Part shown: positions 56,530-64,000 of the stretch, one piece after another
Layout: the number at the start of each line of letters is the position of its first letter
Position numbering within the stretch: position 1 is the first letter of the stretch
Assembly (NCBI GenBank): GCA_014529385.2
Contig: CM043967.1
Coordinates: 81,724,278-81,788,277, forward strand
Direction: 5' to 3'
Length of the DNA: 64,000 nucleotides
From: Adiantum capillus-veneris
Taxonomy: Eukaryota > Streptophyta > Polypodiopsida > Polypodiales > Pteridaceae
Position numbers and translations under genes: made by a program
The notes under the pieces: generated by a model
What the model saw: the letters and a program-made list of their open reading frames with translations, nothing else
Databases searched by the model: none
Told to the model about the DNA's origin: nothing

Positions 56530-57483
56530 AAGGAGGTCAAACCACCTAAACACCCCTAATCAATTGTGTCGCTTGCATGTAGTGTCTCACTCACACTCAC
56601 ACTCACAATCTGCAACATAATCCCAAGTCTGCAATCACCCTGAAAATCACCCCCATCAACACTTTTATATGTCCTCGCTCGACATGCGACCCAATCCGAC
56701 TTGTGCTCCAAGTCAATCTGCAAAAATAGAAGAAAGAAGATAACATGATCGTAAAACGATCCATTGGGTTAACTTTTTTTGAAAGTGTTGAGTTTTGTAG
56801 TTGTTTTCAATAGTTCATATCTTCCAAACATAGCCAAAACTGTTCGGGCCTGTCTCACGGCATTTCGTTCGTCTTGTCATGCTCTTTGATGACCGTGAGA
56901 CACAAAAATGTATATCTTGCTCAAATTTTCTATTATACAAAAACAATGCAAAATTGAAATTTCCTACTTTTTCCTTAATTTGCGGACCTAAACAAGCATC
57001 AAAAGAACAAAACTTGTAAAAGCTTAGAGAATGAAAGTTGTTCCCTATATTATAGGCTTCAATCGCTACATGCAAAACTTTTTCAAAATCACGCTTTAAC
57101 ACCTTCAAAAACGATCTAGACAGTGACCTTCGGGTCAAATTAAAAAATTTACTGAACAAAAATGATAAAAATATACTTCTACATAGTGAACAAATTTCAA
57201 AACAAACAAAACTACCTAAAAATCAAAATTTATTGCTAAAACACTTTGAAATAGAATCTTGTTACACTCTCCCCTTTTCAGAATCAACTCTGTCTCCTCA
57301 GAGTTGGAAGGAGGGGAATTCATTTTGCAAAACATTAAGATCAACCCATGAGGCATCCTCTACTAAGTAATTTTACCACTTGACCAAAAAATTTGCAATG
57401 CAATGTCCATATTTCTAAGATGCTTAGCTCGCCTATCTAATACTGTGTCTGGTTCTACTATCAAGGTTCCGTCCTCCTTTAGC
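56530..57483. other. no gene recognised; probable gypsy 3' non-coding sequence
   Basis: This lies just downstream (minus strand) of the integrase relic at 57,484. A stretch near 57,270-57,315, 'CTCCCCTTTTCAGAATC' then 'CCTCAGAGTTGGAAGGAGGGG', is a candidate polypurine tract/LTR border. No second copy is present to confirm it. Confidence 0.4.
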
Positions 57484-59470
57484 TTAGAATTGTGCGCTGT
57501 AAAACAGGTGCACATTAGGAACGTACTTTTTCAATAAAATCACATGGAATACAAAATGCATATTAAGATGAGAAGGCAATTCTAATTTGTTGCTAATGAA
57601 CCAATGCACTTCAAACAGGCCAGCAAATGGTGCAGATAACCTCTTATCCCTTCCAAGAATCAAATGAGACTTCTCAGGAATATCTTTCAAGAAAACCATA
57701 TCACCAAACTTATACTCCACTATGCGATGTTTCTTATCATAATACAATTTATGTCTCTTTTGGGCTTCCCTAATATTCCCCCTGATTTTAGCCGAATCCT
57801 CAACCATTTTCTCAAGCATCTCGTGTGAAAATTCTACCTTATTTCTAGAGTTAAGAAAATTGATAGGCATAGGACAATTGTAGCCATACATTGCCTCCGA
57901 CGGAGTCATCAAAATAGATGTATAATATTCATGAACTATTGCATACAAATTCAACAAATGGTAGATATTATTTTCAATTAGATTGGTTTTCATTGATATA
58001 AATTTGTAACATATCCTCTAAAATACAATTCACTCTCTCCGTTTCCCCATCAAACTAAGGATGAAATGTAGTAGACATGCATAACTGAGTGTCTGTAGAC
58101 TCAAAAGTAGCTCTCCAGAAAAGAGATGTGAATATGGAATCCTTGTCAGACACTATAATCTTTGGAATGCCATGAAAAAAAACAAAAAAAATTACATACA
58201 AACGAGCAGTGGTCATTGCAATATCAGTCATCTTTAAGAAAAAAATGACCTTGTTTTGTGAGTCTATCTGTCACCACAAAGATTGAGTCATACCCTCCAC
58301 GAGTAGAAGGATGTCTAATAAAGTGGTCCATGGAGATAAACTCCCACTTTTGTAAAGGGATATCTAAAGAGACTGAAGGTCGACAGTCATTATATTATGC
58401 TCAATCTTAACTTGTTGACATTGGAAACACTCACGTACAAAATTCTTAGCATCTAACTTCATACCCGGCCAAAAGACTATACTTTTAATCTTCTCATACA
58501 TCTTATTTAATCCCAAATGACCAAAAAATGGTAAATTATGACATGCATATGGAATTTGATTTTCAAATGTAGAATTCGTAGGAATGCATAAATAATTTGA
58601 ATAACACAAACCTTTCTTATACAAGTGAAAAAAAAAGTAGAATTCATAGGAATGCACAAACAATTGAAATAACACAATTTTTTCTTATACCAAGGTTTTC
58701 ACGCAAGAATTCCAAAATAGGCACAAAGAAATAATTGTTCTCAACTTCAACATGCATATCATAAACCACATTTGAATGCACAATAGTCAAAAGATTACAT
58801 ATAGGCCTACGACTCAATGCATCTACAATTCTATTCTCTTTTCCAATCAAAATCATATTCAGCCAACAATTCAATCCACCTTCTTTTTCTATTGTTCTAT
58901 AAAGGTTGTGTGAAAATATATTTAGACTCTGATGATCAATACGTAATTCAAACTTTACACCAAGAAAGAGATGACACCAATGTTTCAATGCATGTACGAC
59001 AACAAGCAATTCCAAATCATGAGTTGCATAATTCAATTCATGTCTTCTTAATTTCTTAGACTCATATGCAACCACTCTTCCCTCTTGAGCCAATACACAA
59101 CCCAACTGCTCATCACTAGCATCACATACCACAAAAAACGGATTGCCCATCTCAAGAACTTTCAAAACTCAATTCTCAGCCACTTTAGCTTTCAAAGTCT
59201 CAAAAGCCGCCTGACACTCACAAGTCCACATAAAACCCTTATCTCTCTTGGTTAAGTGAGTCAAAGGACCTATTATTTTAGAGCTCTTTAATGTGTGCTC
59301 TCTCATATTGTGCTAAACCCATAAAACTTCTCACATTTCTCACAGATTTTGGTGTAGGCCAATCTACAATAGCCTTTACTTTGTTAAGGTCTATATGTAT
59401 CCCTTCTTAAGAAATCACCCTATCCAAATACACAATTTAATTCTTTACAAAAAACACTTACTTGCTTTGG
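57484..59470 (-). pseudogene. Ty3/gypsy pol relic: RT thumb, RNase H and integrase
   Basis: Read from 59,470 down. The RT C-terminal part has 'GLAQYERTHIKE' and 'LTKRDKGFMWTCECQAAFETL'. RNase H (58,644-59,165) has 'VVCDASDEQLGCVLAQ', 'VAYESKKLRRHELNYATHDL' and 'FELRIDHQSLN'. The integrase zinc region (58,364-58,675) has 'FFGHLGLNKMYEKI' and 'CFQCQQVK'. The core near 58,060-58,170 has 'GIPKIIVSDKDSIFTSLFW' and a 'HP*FDGETERVN' motif with a stop. The C-terminal part is 57,484-57,993 ('SEAMYGYNCP', 'GDMVFLKDIPE', 'NMHFVFHVILLKKYVP'). Several stops break it and gag, protease and most of RT are missing. Confidence 0.92.
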
Positions 59471-59494
59471 CATACAATTGATGTCCACACAAAT

Positions 59495-59625
59495 TTTGAT
59501 TGCGATTAACATTCTGGCTGCGGTTATTTGCAGGAATTTAAGGATTGTGGTTATTCATATAAGAGTCTCTTTTTGCTTAAACAAATCCTTAAATTGCGGT
59601 TATTTGCGATTAACATTCAAGGGTT
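59495..59625. repeat. short repeat with hairpin AATTTAAGGATT
   Basis: 'TTGCGATTAACATTC' occurs twice in direct orientation (about 59,499 and 59,606), and GCGGTTATTTGC also twice. Between them AATTTAAGGATT and AATCCTTAAATT can pair. It may be a small hairpin transposon. No family identified. Confidence 0.45.
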
Positions 59626-59629
59626 AGTT

Positions 59630-59780
59630 GGCTAAGCATGTGCACCCAAGTGTGAATGGGCGAGCTCATACAAAAGTCACCTAAGCCTAAAAATCACTCA
59701 TTGATCTCTTATTTGTGCAATAAAAGAGTGCTCTTGCTCCAGCTCCATCTTCTTCTTTATCTTCTTGTGTGTGTGTATGC

Positions 59781-59826
<46 letters not shown>

Positions 59827-60060
59827 TCGAGCATTGCAATGACACGGTGGTGGCGAGGCAGTTGAGCGTGGCACGGCGGTAGCTCCTCCTTCTTCACGGC
59901 GACGAATCCTCCCCGAAGGCGAGCGTAGGGTGGTGAGTGACACACCCTTTCTCTCTTGAGATTGCTAGATTAATTTGGTTGTGTGCTTGCAGTCATTTGT
60001 GGCTTGCACATAGTGTACGACAAGTCCCTTGCTTTGACACACGTGTGACAGATGTGCACA
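59630..60060 (+). mobile_element. Ty3/gypsy 5' LTR (copy 2 of the family at 17.0 kb)
   Basis: This matches 17,090-17,512 in order, with a GA array at 59,785-59,822 and 'GAGCATTGCA' after it. It ends GATGTGCACA before the primer site. The exact start was not fixed. Confidence 0.75.
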
Positions 60061-60064
60061 TTTT

Positions 60065-60082
60065 TGGCACCGTTGCCAGGGA
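60065..60082 (+). promoter_or_regulatory. gypsy primer-binding site
   Basis: TGGCACCGTTGCCAGGGA is one of the common forms in plant Ty3/gypsy elements (usually TGGCGCCGTTGCCGGGGA). It is four bases from the LTR end. Confidence 0.85.
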
Positions 60083-61551
60083 TATGCCCTGCATTAAGCT
60101 CAAATAGCACTCTACGCTGTTTTGTGGTGCAATTTGAGATGTAGGAAAGGTAGATAAAGAAGGTGTGTGGCTGTTGAGAAGGATTTGTGAACTTTGTTTT
60201 TGTTGTAGTGTACTGTTTTGTGTTAATAAGGTGTTGCAATGTACTGCTTTCTTTTGATAAGGTGTTAAATTAAGGTATTAGATCTATAATGATAGATATG
60301 TAAGGTGCACTAAGTAGATCTGTTAGTTGATTAGTTATTGTAGTATTGTGTTAAATAGTGTGTAACAATAGCTTTGTTAGTTGCAAGTAGGTAGGTTAGG
60401 TGTGTGTGTCCACGCGTGCATGGCGCGGCCGCGACGACCTTATCCCAAAAAAAAATAAAAAATAATAAAAGGGAGGACCAAGATCGAGAACAAGCCCAAG
60501 CCCTGGCTTAGGCCTTAGTCACCTTTTGTACTTACTTATTTTAGCCTCACGCCGCCTGAGTAAAAATCGACCCTTTTGAGGACCAGCGGAGCTTCGAGTA
60601 ACCAAACGCTGTGCTGTAAAGCACACGGGGACCCCTTGAGCAATAATCTTGTTTTGAGCTATCCCACACTCTATTCCAAAACTTGATTGCAAAACGAGTG
60701 AAAACGGGGTGCAAAACGCCCAAAAAATCAAGCGGTTAACCTTCGAGGGTATTTGCCAACGCTTGTAGTCTACCAAAAGCACATGCATGTGCGCTCTGGT
60801 CATGTGCTAAAGGCCGAGCAACTAGCGAGGACTTTGACTTACGCGGGTTCTCAATACCCACCTACCTTAGGTTCCGGCCCCTCAGTGGATACCCAAGGTA
60901 GTACAACCCAAGACCCAAACATAGTGGCCAGTGACTCTTCATCTGACTACGATATTGTGGAAGAGCATCCTACACCAAATCCTGAGAAAGTAAACAAAAA
61001 CGTCCCTATCTAGGCCCCACAACTTGGATCTAGTGTATTTAGTCGCTTTATAGAAACCTTTAGTAGAGCTAATCTCTCTGAACTTGGGGCTAGTGAAGTT
61101 AACGACAAAGGTGAGGGAGAGGTAGATTCACCTTTGGTATCTCAGGGGGAGCTTAAACTCCCCAAGAGTGTCCACGTCGATATATAGCCCCCTGATTTCA
61201 TGGAAAACCGTGCAAAGCAATCACCCCCGAAGTTCTACTACTCGATGGTAGGAGTCTTGCACAGGTGCAAGAAATTGAGTGCTATATGCAAGCGGCTAGG
61301 GAGAGGAAAATGGAGAGTTTCCTAGAACAATGCCGAGCCATGAAGGGAAAGACCCCTGGGACAACACACATAGAAATCAAGCAATCGAGTACTCCTGAGT
61401 TTGTAGGCAATGTGGGTCAAAATGTGGGGAACAACAATGCTTCCCCCTCAAGGGAAACCTCTAGTATGCCGCGCTTAGAACGGTTATTTCTCAACAAAAA
61501 TTGGGAATATGACCTACAAACTAAAACCTTGACTGACATGTACACGGGTTA
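60083..61551 (+). pseudogene. gypsy leader and gag N-terminal relic
   Basis: A leader to about 60,418 is followed by an ATG (MARPRRPYPKKK, short). Then come two open stretches: 60,753-61,013 with Asp/Ser-rich 'DSSSDYDIVEEHPTPNPEK', and 61,265-61,551 with 'QEIECYMQAARERKMESFLEQ' and 'LFLNKNWEYDL'. The position after a gypsy primer site suggests gag. No gag core or zinc knuckle is visible before the insertion at 61,552 interrupts it. Confidence 0.5.
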
Positions 61552-61691
61552 TGTTGAGCTTATATGTGAAGCTACTCAATATATGGCTTCTCCATATATG
61601 GCACATAGGTCCCCTCTATATATATATCATCTCATGTGTGTATTCTATACACTTTGGGGTTCTATTTCTGTGCTCTCTCTCTCTCTCAACA
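61552..61691 (+). mobile_element. 5' LTR of the complete small element, 140 bp
   Basis: It starts TGTTGAGCTTATATGTG and ends CTCTCTCAACA. It closely resembles the 3' LTR (63,684-63,825), which starts TGTTGATC. Confidence 0.93.
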
Positions 61692-61739
61692 TGGTATCAG
61701 AGCAGTACGTTTTTGTTCTCAATTTTTCTCCTGATTGAA

Positions 61740-62700
61740 AACGAATTTGCAGAAACTACTTTAGAAAGGGAACGGAATCAATGTGGTCTACAACTTTGAA
61801 GAAGAAAGGTTTTTCAAATTCTGCACCAATTCTGAGTAATCGTTCGCGGACTCCATACATGCCTGAAAAGCAACTTCACTTTTTGTTTTTAATTTTTCTC
61901 CTGATTGAAAACGATTTTGCAAAAACTACTCGTGAGAGGCATCGGAATCAATGTGGTCTACAACTTTGCAGAAGAAAGGTTTTTCAAATTCTGCACCAAT
62001 TTTGAGTTATCGTTCGCGGACTACGTACATGCCTGAAAAGCAACTCCGCTTTTTGTTTTTTATTTTTCTCCTGATTGAAAACGATTTTGCAGAAACTTCT
62101 CATGCAGAAGACCGGAATCAATGTGGTCTACAACTTTGCAGAAGAAAGTATTTTCAAATTCTGCACCGATTTGGAGTTATCGTTCGCGGACTGCGTACAT
62201 GCCTGAAAAGCAATTTCGCTTTTTGTTATTTATTTTTTTCCTAATTGAAAACGATTTTGAAAAATCTACCCTCCAGAATCAATGTGGTCTACAACTTTGC
62301 AGAAGAAAGTTTTTTCAAATTCTGCACTGATTTTGAGTTATCGTTCGTGGACTGCGTACATGCTTGAAAAGCAACTTTGGTTTTTGTTTTTGATTTTTCT
62401 CTTGATTGAAAGTGATTTTGTAGAAACTACCCACGGGAGGCATCGAAATCAACATGGTCTAAAACTTTGCAGAGCAAAAAAAATTCAAATTCTGCACTGA
62501 TTTTGAGTTATCATTGGTAGACTGCGTACATGTCTGAAAAGCAGCTTTCGTTTTTTGTTTTCGATTTTTCTCATAATTGAGAACGATTTTGTAGACACAG
62601 CTCGCGGAGGCACTGGAATCGGTGTGGTCTATAACTTTATAGAAGAAAGTTTTTTCAAATTCTGCACTGATTTTGAGTTATCGTTTGCGGACTACATACA
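61740..62700 (+). repeat. six tandem units of about 170 bp
   Basis: Each unit contains AATCAATGTGGTCTACAACT, 'TGAGTTATCGTTCGCGGACT' and CCTGAAAAGCAACT. Unit spacing is about 170, 170, 161, 171 and 172 bp. The in-frame peptide repeats (starting MWSTTLQKK) follow from the repeat itself. Confidence 0.93.
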
Positions 62701-63010
62701 TGATGTTGTTTTCGTTGATTTAATCATTATTCTCGGTGATATTATGATGTTGTTTCGTTGATATCATGGTTATTCTCGGTGATACCATGATGTTGTTTCG
62801 TTGATACCATGGTTATTCTCGGTGATACCATGATGTTGTTTCGTTGGTACAATGATTATTCTCAATGATATCATGATGTTGTTTCGTTGATACCATGGTT
62901 ATTCTCGGTGATACCATGACGTTGTTTTGTTGATACAATGATTATTCTATGATGCTTTACATTGATACCATGATGATTTATTCATTTTTATTGAAGCAAT
63001 GATGATGTTT
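62701..63010 (+). repeat. 43-bp tandem repeat block
   Basis: Alternating 'GATACCATGATGTTG' and 'GATACCATGGTTATTCTC' words, about six units. This is the plus-orientation equivalent of 7,626-8,100. Confidence 0.92.
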
Positions 63011-63683
63011 TGTTAATACATTGATGATATTCATTGATATCACTACGTTGATATATGTTGTTTTATGTAGTATATACACATGTCGTCTGCATCACGTAAT
63101 CACGCATCTTGTACTTTTACATTCATACTTTATGTACCATATGTTTTTGTGCATATATAGGTCGTCAAAAGATTGGCATCCCGAACCATCTCTTATGGCA
63201 TTGTGAACGTAATTATTTCACTAACGATGCTAATAATTTTCATGACTATGTTTTTTGAGTCTATGATCTATGTAGGATTGATCAGAGAATTGATTTCATG
63301 AAGACAAACATGGTGATAATAAAAGACTTATGAAGACATGTTTGGTGATGCCATATTGATGACAGTATGAAGACATGTTTGGTGATGCGATATTGATGAC
63401 AAGCACAACAGATTTACGGAGACACTTCTGATTACGAGCTAATCGATGGCCTTTACACCTCTTTAATGAACCTTTGTATTCATTATTGTATTTGATAGGA
63501 TAGGAGTAATGAAACTCCTCATAAAACATTCATTGTCAAAGGAGTGATGTAGCTCCTCATGAACATTTGTATATTCAATGATTTTTATAATATAATGGTG
63601 GGTGTATATAGAGCTGTCGGTTTTTCCCTTGATCCCCCAAGGGTTTTTTCATCCACAGTTAGGGACCCTTATTTGAGCGGAGG

Positions 63684-63825
63684 TGTTGATCTTATATGTG
63701 AAGCTACTCAATATATGGCTTCTCTATATATGGCACCGAGGTCCCCACTATATATACATCATCTCATGTGTGTATTCTACACACTTTGGGGTTCTATTTC
63801 TATGCTCTCCCTCTCTCTCTCAACA
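63684..63825 (+). mobile_element. 3' LTR of the complete small element, 142 bp
   Basis: It is preceded by the purine tract GAGCGGAGG and ends CTCTCAACA. The bases after it resume the interrupted gypsy sequence. Confidence 0.92.
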
Positions 63826-64000
63826 AGCTAAACATACCATCTAGGTTGGTTAGAAGTTGTACAATGTACTTCTAGCACCACAATTCTAGAGGAGTGCCAG
63901 AGATGGTCTGCAATGTCATCCACAGCATCATCCAATCGAAGAGGAAAAATTGAGGGATTAACATTCCTTCAACGGGCCTTATGATGAGATTCTTGGATAC
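63826..64000 (+). other. continuation of interrupted gypsy sequence
   Basis: This follows the small element. It is too short to assign; presumably the gag region of the element that starts at 59,630. Confidence 0.4.

Larger units (their letters stand above)
61552..63825 (+). mobile_element. complete 2.27-kb non-autonomous LTR element
   Basis: The parts in order are: 5' LTR 61,552-61,691; primer site TGGTATCAGAGC at 61,692-61,703; six tandem units of about 170 bp (61,740-62,700); a 43-bp repeat block (62,701-63,010); unique sequence; copia-like 3' module (63,610-63,683) with purine tract; 3' LTR 63,684-63,825. It encodes no gag or pol domain. It carries every cis signal needed for reverse transcription by another element's proteins. 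It is larger than a typical TRIM and smaller than a LARD. The flanks GGTTA and AGCTA agree at three of five bases, so the target duplication has decayed. Confidence 0.9.

Noticed and set aside
61781-62500. Overlapping frames with repeated MWSTTLQKK peptides
   Set aside because: They arise from the 170-bp tandem repeat and change frame between units. No protein is supported.

Overview
This window is transposon-dense nuclear DNA from a plant, most likely a species with a large genome. Almost everything recognisable is a retroelement, usually broken and often nested. There are Ty1/copia and Ty3/gypsy coding regions, LTRs with plant-type primer-binding sites, LINE 3' ends, a decayed PIF/Harbinger transposase and many CT/GA microsatellites. 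I found no intact cellular gene, no tRNA or rRNA gene and no CRISPR array. The species cannot be named from this sequence.

Left part (1-27,883). A copia 3' end with its 143-bp LTR (1-1,459) abuts a very large inverted repeat (arms 1,461-2,735 and 3,885-4,550 plus 9,097-10,001). The centre of that repeat holds an LTR-like fragment and a LINE 3' end. Its right arm is interrupted by a 4.5-kb composite of small non-coding LTR elements (4,551-9,096, target duplication TTTAG) that carries a fragment of a protein kinase gene. Further right are a gypsy gag-protease relic (11.8-13.5 kb), a diffuse tandem repeat (14.3-15.8 kb), a Harbinger relic (15.8-16.8 kb), a gypsy LTR with primer site (17.0-17.5 kb), undetermined sequence, and a second gypsy relic (21.5-23.6 kb) that contains a 93-bp palindromic mini-insertion.

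Centre (26.9-52.3 kb). A gypsy element with LTRs of about 4 kb spans 27,884-52,267, with an integrase tail of another copy directly upstream. Two inverted copies of a 1.34-kb terminal-inverted-repeat element sit in its leader and in its reverse transcriptase. Its 3' LTR is split by an 11.2-kb copia composite (38,250-49,458, target duplication GCAAG). The composite consists of a full copia copy, a 105-bp piece of gypsy integrase, and a 5'-truncated second copia copy. The first copia copy is itself split by a 1.94-kb solo-LTR-like insertion.

Right part (52.3-64 kb). A gypsy integrase relic, a LINE 3' end, a gypsy LTR with a 130-bp CT array, a gypsy RT-RNase H-integrase relic and a gypsy LTR with primer site and gag lead up to a complete 2.27-kb non-autonomous LTR element (61,552-63,825). 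That element has no gene but contains two blocks of tandem repeats. Its 3' module resembles that of the copia family in the same window, which suggests it is mobilised in trans by copia proteins.
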